From: Pelecanus crispus
Lineage: Eukaryota; Chordata; Aves; Pelecaniformes; Pelecanidae
Assembly: GCF_030463565.1 (NCBI RefSeq)
Contig: NC_134649.1
Coordinates: 34,249,044 to 34,313,043 of the forward strand
Length of the DNA stretch: 64,000 bases
Reading direction: 5' to 3'
Shown: in pieces, positions 49,201 through 58,400 of the stretch
How the letters are laid out: every line of letters starts with the position of its first letter
Position numbering within the stretch: the first letter of the stretch is position 1
Notes under the pieces: model-generated
The model's database searches: none
What the model saw: only the letters and a program-made list of their open reading frames with translations
Told to the model about the DNA's origin: nothing
Translations under genes and position numbers: made by a program

Positions 49201-52200
49201 GGAAAGCTGTATGTGGCTAACGCTGGGGACAGCAGGTGAGCCACAATAAAAGGTGGAAGTTGCTGGGGGATGAGAGCTGGGAGATAAGCAATGTTTCCAG
49301 CATCTTATTTAAGCCTGTGGAAGGTAAATGTACAGCCCATTCATTTTCTTCCTGCCTGCCTGCCACAGGAGCTGTTGGATGGATGGATGCTCTCATGCCT
49401 CCTGGAAGGGTTTGGGGATTTCAAGGGACTAATGCTACCCAGCCACAGGGCAGTGTTGGGATGGTAGTGCAGCAGTAAGCTTAGCCTGGAAGGTGCTTAA
49501 AAGCAGAAGGTGATTTCAAAGCATCCTAAAGAGCTTCCTCATCTGGCCTTGACCCACTGTTCCTCTAGCAGTGAGCTCTGCCATCGTCAAACCAGGCAGG
49601 CTCAGTTCTCTGCTGCAACAGTGCAATTGCAATGGAGTTATTTAAAATACACCGGCATTTTTAAATGTTCCTGGGTGCAGAGCTGTTCTGTGGATTTGCT
49701 CTGCCACTGGTTACCCGCAGTCCCACACCTGGCTGACCCTGGGGCTAGCCTTGGTAAGAGGAGGGCTGCAGTGACGGACACAGCTCAGCTCTTTGCCTTT
49801 TCGCTCTCATAGGGCGATTCTTGTTCTGAAGGACAACATTGTGCCCATGAGCTGCGAGTTCACACCCGAGACAGAGAGGCAGCGAATCCAGCACTTGGTG
49901 AGTGACTCCTCCTGCGCATCAGACAATCCAGCTGTGGGCATCCCACTGGGTGAGAGAGGGCTTGTGGCCAGAGGACCACCAGCTTTCATCGAAGGCCACT
50001 GTGTGGCCAGAATGTCCTCTGGCACCAGCCACAGAGGACTGGGGGCAAGATTCAACCAACAGCCTTTAGTATGGGAGACGCTCATGTCTTCCTTGGGATG
50101 TACTTTCCCAGTTCCGTTCTCTGTTCTGCTTCTGGGAGTGCCAGTCCCGAAGCAGAAGCAGTTTTGGTGCCCTACTCCGCTGAAGCAGAACCTGTCCATC
50201 CTCACGCCTTTGCTTGTTCCTCCAGGCTTTTCTTTTCCCCAAGCTCCTGGATGGCGAGTTCACGCGCTTTGAGTTTCCACGGAGGTTGAAGGGAGATGAT
50301 GTGGGCCAGAAAGTCCTGTACCGGGATTACTTCATGGAGGGCTGGTGAGTCCTTTCTGCCTGAGGATAAGGGTGCGGCACAGGGCAGCTTAACCTGCTCA
50401 TAGTGACAGGGAGGTGAAGGGAGAAGGGGCATGCCCCACTGCTGGGAGCAGCGGGCTTGATGGTGCAAAGCTGTGCCAGATCAAGGAAAGGATGCTGTAA
50501 GCAGCCTCCCACCACCGACTGAAGGACTGGGGCCCTGGCAGGACGGTTAGGGAACAGCTGAGATGGTCCTTCTGGGCTCCTGTGAGGTGGGGCTAGTGCA
50601 GGTACAAGCTGGGGAGGAAGGGGAGAGGGGAAAACACCTGGGCATTCAGCAAGGGGTCATCTTCACTGCATCTGCTTCAGCAAGTCACCTCATCCCTGCC
50701 TCAGTCAGCTGCCTGTGCATGGGGGCACCACAAGGGTCAAAATGCTCTGGCTGGGTTGTACCTTCAAGTCAGACAAATCCCAAATCAATGGTGAATTCTC
50801 TGTTCTAGGGGATACAAGATGGTGGAGAAAGCTGACCTCAAGTATCCTCTTGTCCATGGTCATGGGAAGCAGGTAGCTTAATACTTTACACACTGGGAAG
50901 GCAGAGGCAAGTCTGCTGGGGGTCCTCAGTATCCCTGTCACTGATGGTCACACTCCAGGGCACTACGACAGACTGGGGCTGCAGAGCACCTGGTGCTCTG
51001 GGGCTCTCCAGCGTAGCACAGTCCCACAGCCCCGATACAGCAGCTCCCTTCACTAGCACCATGCTGCCTGGTTAGTGTAAACCAGAGCCCTCTGGAGCAG
51101 AGGTTGCACCTCCTCCAGAGCACCTGCTAGCGGAGCAGACAGCAGCCCTGAGCCAGCCTGCCCTTTCCTCATCTCCCCTTGCACGCAAGAACTCATTTCA
51201 GATGAGAACTCATTTCCTCAGATCCCACTTTGGACTGTCTCCTCCAGCTCTAACTAGCGCCTTTCCCACAAACCCTCTTCCTCGAGGAGAGGCTGAGAAA
51301 AGGAGCCTGGAGAGGGAAGGAGGAGGCAGGGCGAAGCAATGACTGCACACATCCAGCGTCTGCCTGCTCAGGTCGAGCAGAAAGCCCCATCACCTCCCCC
51401 AGCACTACAACCCACATGCAAACCCCTTTGCAAGGAATCAGTGCAGAACCTCCTTTGCCAGGAGAAAGGACCCCCTTCCTCCCACCCCAAAGCAAGCCAG
51501 TTTTCTTCATCACCGCCCCAAATCAAGAGCAGGTGCCACCATGGGCTTCCTGAAGTCTGTAGCATTACCCAGAGTACATGGATACATACACTAACTCCAG
51601 AGCACACCGCAGGTCACCAGGAGCCGTCCTCTGGCAGGCAGGCTGTCTCCATGCTCCATCAGGCCATCGCTTCTAACCACTCCTCCATCTCCGAAGTCTC
51701 CAGGGGCCGTTCTGGGTGATGCTTGGAGAAGGGTCGTAAAGGCAACACATAGATCTGTCAGGACAAGCCACATGTCAGCCTTTAAAGGTGCCACATTCTT
51801 ATGTTTCAGTACTGTTTTGTTTTGTCTGGGGACAGGCTCGCTTGCTGGGGACTCTGGCTGTCTCTCGAGGTCTGGGGGATCATCACCTCAAAGTCATCGA
51901 CACCAACATTGAAGTCAAACCTTTCCTCTCCTGCATTCCCAAGGTCAGTCACAGCACATGGGAATTGCAGGATGGAATTAAACAGGCTGCTTCTCCTCTA
52001 TAGCACCCACCTTTCACAGACCTGGCAGGTCTTAGCTGTGTCCTTTTTCCGTCCCCCATCTCTCTGCATGCTGCCCAGAGAATCCCCAAGACAGAGGAAT
52101 CTAGAAGCATAGCAGCAAGGGGACGTAAAAGATTCAAAGCAACCTGGTCCCACTTTAAGTCATCTCTCAGGGGAAGTCATCTACCTGACCCCTCCAGTAC

Positions 52201-52796
52201 CTTGCAGGAATTGCCACTGATTTACTCCTGTGCTTTCCAGGTGAATGTATTTGACTTTGCTCTGCATGACATTAAGGAAGACGATGTGCTCATCATGGCA
52301 ACTGATGGCCTTTGGGATGTTCTGTGCAACAAAGAGGTGGCCCATACAGTCAGGAGCTTCCTTGCAGAAAACAGGACAGATCCTCACAGGTAGTACCAGC
52401 CTTGCCATCATTTTCCCTTCCAGAGAACCTGGTCAGTCCAAAAGCAGGCTGAGATCACTCTGCTTCTAGGTCGGCTCTGGCATGACCAAGCTCTCTTTTC
52501 TGTGACTCTGGAAACTGCCTCTGAATCTTTCCCCATCCTAAAGAAACAATTATAAAGCTGTTGTCTACTATTCTGACAATGCAAAGCCACATCTCAGTGT
52601 TGTTAAGGAATAGTGCCACATTAAACCAAACCACATTTTTTGCACCCACAGATTCTCAGAACTGGCCAAGTGCTTGGTATGCAGAGCAAGGGGAAAGAAG
52701 AGAGGCCACCAGTGGATGCTGGATGACAGCCATGAGGCATCCTATGATGACATCTCTGTATTTGTCATCCCACTACACAACAGGGATGAGGACTGA
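46060..52796 (+). CDS. PPM1M: PPM1M, Mg2+/Mn2+-dependent protein phosphatase 1M (10 coding exons)
   Basis: PP2C-family Ser/Thr phosphatase of the PPM1H/J/M group (PP2C-eta). Coding exons: 46060-46277, 47549-47672, 48357-48611, 49123-49235, 49813-49897, 50226-50344, 50809-50872, 51836-51943, 52241-52389, 52652-52796. They join to 1380 nt (459 aa), the length I recall for the human long form. Family landmarks: N-terminal YRRPKFLRGG, NADKSEFNEDQAA, metal-binding ALFDGHGG (D125), PPMHLSGRC, NAGDSRAILV, LAVSRGLGDHHLKV, MATDGLWDVL (D384) and SYDDISVFVIPL (D444/D445). The acidic metal ligands are intact, so it looks active. Start chosen at MSAEWLRRL, matching the human MSAGWFRR start. The segment between residues about 419 and 441 diverges from human. 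Donors of exons 2, 7 and 9 are weak (GTATAG, GTAGCT, GTAGTA). Introns of 262-1271 bp hold nothing recognisable. Confidence 0.96.
47549..47672 (+). CDS. PPM1M: PPM1M coding exon 2
   Basis: Encodes VINADKSEFNEDQAACCQIS through EEWLILCSMQ. The NEDQA motif is the PPM1H/J/M version of the PP2C start. Acceptor CACCCCCAG, donor GTATAG (weak). Confidence 0.94.
48357..48611 (+). CDS. PPM1M: PPM1M coding exon 3
   Basis: Exactly 85 codons: FLTGYYWALFDGHGGPQAAI through ALENAFQEC. Carries the DGHGG metal-binding motif. Acceptor CCACTGCAG, donor GTGAGT. Confidence 0.96.
49123..49235 (+). CDS. PPM1M: PPM1M coding exon 4
   Basis: Encodes DEVIGQEMEATNQTGGCTAL through YVANAGDS plus two bases. The TGGCTAL and NAGDS motifs are PP2C core strands. 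Acceptor AAACCAACAG, donor GTGAGC. Confidence 0.96.
49813..49897 (+). CDS. PPM1M: PPM1M coding exon 5
   Basis: Encodes AILVLKDNIVPMSCEFTPET and ERQRIQHL. Acceptor CTCTCATAG, donor GTGAGT. Confidence 0.95.
50226..50344 (+). CDS. PPM1M: PPM1M coding exon 6
   Basis: Encodes AFLFPKLLDGEFTRFEFPRR through YRDYFMEGW, a segment specific to the PPM1H/J/M group and absent from PPM1A-type enzymes. Acceptor GTTCCTCCAG, donor GTGAGT. Confidence 0.95.
50809..50872 (+). CDS. PPM1M: PPM1M coding exon 7
   Basis: Short 64-bp exon: GYKMVEKADLKYPLVHGHGK and Q. Acceptor TGTTCTAG, donor GTAGCT (weak). Confidence 0.93.
51836..51943 (+). CDS. PPM1M: PPM1M coding exon 8
   Basis: 36 codons: ARLLGTLAVSRGLGDHHLKV through FLSCIPK, with the SRGLGDH motif. 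Acceptor GGGGACAG, donor GTCAGT. Confidence 0.96.
52241..52389 (+). CDS. PPM1M: PPM1M coding exon 9
   Basis: Encodes VNVFDFALHDIKEDDVLIMA, then TDGLWDVLCN and the following helix to TDPH. D384 is the metal-site aspartate. Donor GTAGTA (weak). Confidence 0.95.
52652..52796 (+). CDS. PPM1M: PPM1M coding exon 10 with stop
   Basis: Encodes RFSELAKCL, a lineage-divergent basic stretch, then EASYDDISVFVIPLHNRDED and TGA (52794-52796). Acceptor GCACCCACAG. Confidence 0.95.
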
Positions 52797-53680
52797 CCGT
52801 TAGCATGGCATGCGGGATCTCTGCGTCCCCCTGCTGTGGTGCTATTCGGCATCAACCCAAGACTGAGGGATTTCTGCTGTGGATGTACACTCTTTTCCAG
52901 CAAAACCTGAAAATGCACAGCCAGCACTTATGCAGAAGATCAGCAAGAACATTAGCTCCTTAAGAACACGCAAGAGAGGAACAATGGGCAGCAAATCATT
53001 CCCCTTACTTCTTTCTCTTTGTTGAGCCAAGGAGAAATTGCAAAGGGGGTCACGCAAGCTGAAGGATACTATTTCTAAGATCTTTGCAGTACGGCGAGAC
53101 TCAAATCCACGTTTCTAGTGACCCCTCTCCCTTTTTAATATTGAAGAATGAGGATCCAACCAGTCTCAAGAGCTGGATTTTAATCAGACTTGAACTAAGT
53201 TGTGTAAAACTGGATGCGTAAGCTAAAGTGTCCCTCGTATCCATTTGCTGTAATGCGAGAGGTACTGAAAACCCAGCTGCTGCTAAGACAGCATTAGGCG
53301 TGGCTGTGCCTGCCTAATGCAAATGCTGAAGCAGTAGCCCAGACCTCTTGAGAAAGTTGCCAATTGCAGGCAGCACCACCTCAAAACAGAGGATGTTAGC
53401 AGATGAAGCTACACATTGATGTACAAGAGCCTTCTGTGTAAAGATACGTGCCTCACTGTTATTTAAGAGCATTTAAGTATATTAGCATGTAATGCAACGT
53501 ACAGATTTCTAACAAATCTTAGTCCGCAACACTTATTAACACTTTTTCTATTCATTCAGGTCATTTCTGACAGCAAGGCTGGTTTTGTAGCAGTAGCACT
53601 GATGAGAACAGAACTGTTTAAGTACATTGGCTGATTTAGTAGAAGAGCTCCAAGTAAAATAAAACCAGTTTGTTCAAATT
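52797..53680 (+). other. PPM1M: PPM1M 3' UTR (proximal form)
   Basis: From the stop to the first AATAAA at 53658-53663. Further AATAAA signals at 53947 and 54223 could extend it. Confidence 0.6.
53658..53663 (+). terminator. PPM1M: PPM1M polyadenylation signal (first)
   Basis: Canonical AATAAA with a T-rich stretch (GTTTGTTCAAATTTGTCTG) just downstream. Confidence 0.65.
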
Positions 53681-53946
53681 TGTCTGCAGTGCTGAATCAC
53701 AAGCACTTACACTCATTACAACAGGAAGAGCAGCACAGAAGACATGCCAAACCAAGTTGTGCCTTAAGCTCTGAGGAGCTGCTTCTCAACCAGTTCATTA
53801 GCCAGGCAAATTTGGGTCTGGACAAGCTTCCCATCTCCCTGAGTCCCCACTTCTGTTTTCATTATTCATTACACAAGTTGCAAGATTCCCCAGTGAAGTG
53901 GACAAACCCCAGTGTGTGTTTTAAGTTCCACAAGGATGAAAGTCCA

Positions 53947-53952
53947 AATAAA
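53947..53952 (+). terminator. PPM1M: possible distal PPM1M polyadenylation signal
   Basis: AATAAA followed by a C-rich run; a weaker downstream element than the first. Confidence 0.3.
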
Positions 53953-54222
53953 AATACTTCCCCCCCCCCATCTTACTGCAGTTTTATTCCCATCAGAGGC
54001 TTTACACAGACTTGAGATGGAGAAAAACAGCCTTAGAAAAATTGCAGGGGGTTTTGCTTCAGATTTCTCTTTGCTGAATACCAGTTTGTCACTCAAAGCA
54101 TTCCCTAAGCAGTACTACCTCAAAGGTTAGGTGTCAAAAGATGATTTCCTGCAGTGGGAGGCCTGGACCCAAGAGTGAGGCAGCCTTCTCAGCTATCTCC
54201 TCATGGTTTAAGCAAGGGATAG

Positions 54223-54228
54223 AATAAA
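54223..54228 (+). terminator. PPM1M: possible most distal PPM1M polyadenylation signal
   Basis: AATAAA within AGAATAAAAAACATTTC. If used, the PPM1M 3' UTR would include the let-7 seed match at 54113-54122. Confidence 0.3.
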
Positions 54229-54756
54229 AAACATTTCTCTCCAGCTTCGCTTTCCCCCCATCCTCTTGAGTTTAACCTGAAAATGATGTACATGGGTTTT
54301 TACCCACGTTAACCTGATGCTAGTTGTCGTTCCCCCTACAGTAGCTATAATGCTATACAAACATTGACTGTAATGATCCAAGTCTCCTGTTACTCCAAAC
54401 CAACAAGGTATTTCCCCACCTTCCTGCTGAGAAAGGGCTCAGCTCTTCCATCCAGACCACAGGGTTCTGTGAATGCCCCTCCACCTAGGGCACCATAACT
54501 CAGTAAGTAGCTGTCACAAGTCTGCTTCCCTATCCTGATACATTCCTAGGCAAGAGAAGCCTCTTAAAATGGGCAATTTATGTAGGGATAGCTTCAGAGC
54601 ATCACCATTTCTACTACAGAGCTCCTGACTTTCCAAAACAAAGGGGCTTTTAAAAAAAAAATGGATTTTCCCATTCCCCCCCTAAGAAACCAGCAAGTTG
54701 ATATCACACCAGACAAATGCAGAATTTACAGCACTCTGTGATCTCTCTACAAAATA

Positions 54757-54762
54757 TTTATT
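54757..54762 (-). terminator. WDR82: WDR82 distal polyadenylation signal
   Basis: AATAAA read on the minus strand in an A/T-rich context at the far end of the UTR. Confidence 0.6.
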
Positions 54763-55083
54763 GGTAACAGCCACAACACTGAATTATCCACATACGTAGT
54801 ATTTTGTGACAAAGCATAATTTGACTTTATGTATTTACACTCATCTGGCAGATACCACCTAGGAGTCAACCTCCCCGTACCGGTTCACAACCAGAGACCA
54901 GTTTCTGAAAGGCCTGCCAGGGTCCTAGCCCCTGACCCCAAACCAAGGTGACGTCTCTTAAAGTGCAAATATAGTCAAGAGGCATTGGAAAAGATACACT
55001 GCTGCTTCCAAATTTGTTTACTCAGTTGCTCCTGTGTCCCCCAGAGCAGGGGTAGGGACATTAATCAACAACCTGCAAGCCTC

Positions 55084-55105
55084 AAAAAAAAAAAAAAAAA
55101 AAAAA
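55084..55105 (+). repeat. poly(A) run, 22 A
   Basis: Longest homopolymer of the window, read as U22 in the WDR82 3' UTR. No retrotransposon body or target-site duplication recognised beside it. Confidence 0.9.
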
Positions 55106-55473
55106 GTAGTCTCTCAAAGATTAACTTGGAGAGGAGAATTACACCCGAAATCTCCTACAGCCCAAGCAGATGTCCTCAGCCACCATCACTGTGTATTTAG
55201 AGGTGCGCTGTTGAGTCTCACTTCCCCCTTGTTTTGAAGGAAGGTCTTTACTTCATCCCAAAGAACATGGGGGAGGGGGAGTCATCTTTTAAATGTCAAA
55301 TTTGGAGGGGGAATGCTGTTTCCTGCTTGCCTTTACATAAGGTTGGACACTCCATTAGAGCTCGGAGAGCTGTTTTTAAAATTAGGTCCATTTCTCAATT
55401 AGCTGCCCTGAACAGCACAGAACTGCAGTCCTGGTACTTTTAGAGAAGCACATAGAAGCTGGAAGCTAAAAGC

Positions 55474-55479
55474 TTTATT
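55474..55479 (-). terminator. WDR82: WDR82 alternative polyadenylation signal
   Basis: Minus-strand AATAAA in the middle of the long UTR. Use unknown. Confidence 0.35.
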
Positions 55480-57636
55480 CACCTTTCCTGTCTAACCTTC
55501 TAGAAACATGCAATACTCAAGTTTCTTGACAATACTTGGCACATTTCCCTCTTTTAAAGGCAGACTGAAAACACTCAGTGCTACATCAACCAAGAAAGAT
55601 GTCTTTGCCTGTGTGGGTGGCGACTGGCCCTGGGAAGGCATTCAGCTTTAATTCTGAACTGAGCATTAGTGCTGTGTTGTCCACGAACTTGTAAATTTAT
55701 CTTAGCTCTGGAAAGCCACTGATGTTCTTAGTGTGTGTGTCCTTCTAGATTGGTCCTTTGGTCCTCTTTTTCTTAAAATATTTCATGTTGCAACACACAA
55801 TGTTTTACAACACTGGAAGCGGAAGAGAGCTGAACAAGAGTCTTTAGACAAGCTCTCAAACCACATTAGCAAAGGGCATTTGTAAAAAAGACTTCCAAAT
55901 GCTTCCCTTTGAAAAGTAACAAGAAAAATGGCTGGGGGCTATCTGTTCGCTTCTTCAGGCAACAGAGTTGGTAAAACCCCGAAAGACAATTTGCTACTGA
56001 ACACTGAAGTTTAACTGTTAAAATGCACTACAAACCCCAAATACCTGTATGTTACAAACCACTGCAAAATATGGCTGCTTACAGAAACACCAACAATGGT
56101 AAAATAGCACCAAGCAGCCTGAAATGCAACAATACTGAATTGAAGAGGTGGAAGCCTAGTCAACTGTGAGGACAGAGATAAACATCTCCCTTCCTGCTGG
56201 GCGTTTACAGGTGACAGTGGGACAGGACATGCTGGGAAGAGGGATGCTGGTGTAGCAGTACGAATCTCTCATCTTCATCTCCAACATCAGGCCTGTTTGG
56301 CAAGATCCAAAGCATCAGTCCGCTGTTCCCTTCCCTCCTCCAGTCTGGAGGATGGCAAACACATCACAGGCTCGTGCCATTAGAAATAACTCTAAACTCC
56401 TGCAGTAACATCAGCAGAGACAAGCCACGGAGCCTAAGGAGAAGCTTCAACCACAGAATCCATTCAAACATCAAGTTTATCAGACCGCCTCCCGCAGGCG
56501 GTCCTCCTGCGACTGTCACAGGCAAACGCTGCAGCTCAGCACGTGCTGCTACTTTAAAGGAACCAGCAGTGGAGAAATGCTCATTCCCCATCCTCAGCTC
56601 TTAGCACAGCACGTTGCCACTGACAAGGGCTGTAAAAAAAGAAAAAGGCAAGGAAAAGCAAAACAGAAGAAGCTGTTCTACAAGCTGATTTACTTTTCCA
56701 GGGAGACATGCTCTGAATTTCATACAGGGCCCCACAGTTGAGATGAACTTTGCTGTAATAGGGGAACATCTAGATAACTGACCTAAGGTAAAATGCTCGA
56801 GCACTGTTCTCCAGTATGGACTGGCACCTGAGAGCAGAAAGAACATGCCCATTACTGTGCTTGTCACCTTACCCAGCATTTTACATTTAGGAGAGGGGAA
56901 GCACACATGACTGGGTGAGGGAAAGAATTGACTTTCCAAGCTGTGACCCAGCACATAAAACCAAGTGTGTTTGGAAAGGCAAGAATACAATGAACACCAC
57001 ATTTACACCGAGCCTGTCCCAGCCTGCTGGTGGATGCATTTGATCAATGCAGTCAGGAAAAAGAAACTGGAACCAGGCTTGAAGGCCAGCTTGCCAGCCT
57101 TTCTGTGCCATATGCCCACAAGCCCCTCTGGAGCAGGAGAGCACGTCCCTCGCATCTCTTTGCAGGGGTGTTCCTTGGCACAGGGCCACAGCAAAGCAGT
57201 CAGCACAGTCACATGTAAGATTTTTAAAATTCAATTCTGAAGACACCATCTGACAAAGGAAGTGTCACTCTTTTGGGGCTATTGATGAAAACCTGCGGGG
57301 CCAATAACAAAATGCATGATGAACTAACTGCACGCCAGTTTTATCAACAAAGGTATACAGGTGTAAGCCTGCATGGGGAGAATTTAATGGAGCTTATTTA
57401 CAAACCAGGAAGGGAAAACTGCATCAGTGAAGGTAAACAGCCTAGACACCCCACAATACTGGCCCACATAATATTCTTTAATATCTAAAAGTAAAAAAAT
57501 ATGTCCCATTCCCACTGCCCTCCCCCCCACGATATTTACAGGTAAGATCAGCCAAGTTGATACATAAGGAAGATAGACAGGCAGACTGTGCTTTCAGTCT
57601 CAGTTTGGTTTCTCCATCTTCCTGCTGACAGACTCC

Positions 57637-57642
57637 TTTATT
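57637..57642 (-). terminator. WDR82: WDR82 proximal polyadenylation signal
   Basis: Minus-strand AATAAA about 730 nt after the stop codon. Would give a short mRNA form. Use unknown. Confidence 0.35.
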
Positions 57643-58370
57643 GCTTGGGATACTGACCAGACCTCATCAGCACTGTCTGCGCCCTCCAGGATGCTGGCAC
57701 AGCAAACAGCAGGGAGGCTTCGGCAACCTCTGGCAGTGGACAAAACCTGTATGGTTTGTTGCACGCTAAATTGCCAAAAAAAAGGATGACAGGATGTATA
57801 ATGCTTATTTACAATCACCCACTCTTTCGGCACATGTTCCACTGCAGGAGAATCCAGCACCTGCTGTTTAAGTTGAAAACTGTCAGTGTTCACATTTGGC
57901 ACAGCAGTAACTTTCCATCTGTGGACTGCAGTGAAACCAGAGATCCCAGATGTGAAAAACATGCACTTATGGGAAGGAACTGCACGTTCCACCTTGGAAC
58001 ATCAATAGCCTTGTGCACTTACAGAAGGAAAACACACAATTACAGCTTAAAAAATGCCACAAACATTTTGTAAGTAAAACAGACTTCATTGCTCTTAGAA
58101 ATAATACTGTGTCAGTTCCAACTTCAGCTGAAGCCTGCTGGGCACGGACTGGAAGGTAAAAACATGTAGTATGCTGCTTCTGAACACACTAGGAGACCAA
58201 GTGGAAGAGTCCTCGTAAAGGAATGCAGCAAATGAAGGTAAGACATATGGAAACACACGCAGGAACAGGAACACAGTCTAGGAGACCTAGGCAATTCCAA
58301 TACTATGCTTGCAATGATGTGCTGCTGTTAGCAGTATGGAAGTCATCCAACAGCAGCTGCAGCATAGGAA

Positions 58371-58400
58371 TTAGTCGTCGATAGTTGGCAACCAGAAGGC
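58371..58400 (-). CDS. WDR82: WDR82 last coding exon with stop
   Basis: Only 30 coding bases: AFWLPTIDD and TAA. Acceptor CTTTTGTAG. Easily missed because it is too short for frame-based gene finding. Confidence 0.95.
   Translation of the reverse strand, partial: AFWLPTIDD

Larger units (their letters stand above)
53681..54735. other. PPM1M-WDR82 convergent gap
   Basis: About 1 kb between the inferred 3' ends. Contains the spare plus-strand polyadenylation signals and one minus-strand AATAAA near 53983. No coding sequence or repeat family is recognised. Confidence 0.6.
54740..58370 (-). other. WDR82: WDR82 long 3' UTR
   Basis: About 3.6 kb from the WDR82 stop to the strongest minus-strand AATAAA (54757-54762). 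WDR82 is known for a 3' UTR of roughly 3 kb in mammals. Intermediate signals lie at 55474-55479 and 57637-57642. Open frames inside are short and show no domain. Confidence 0.65.
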
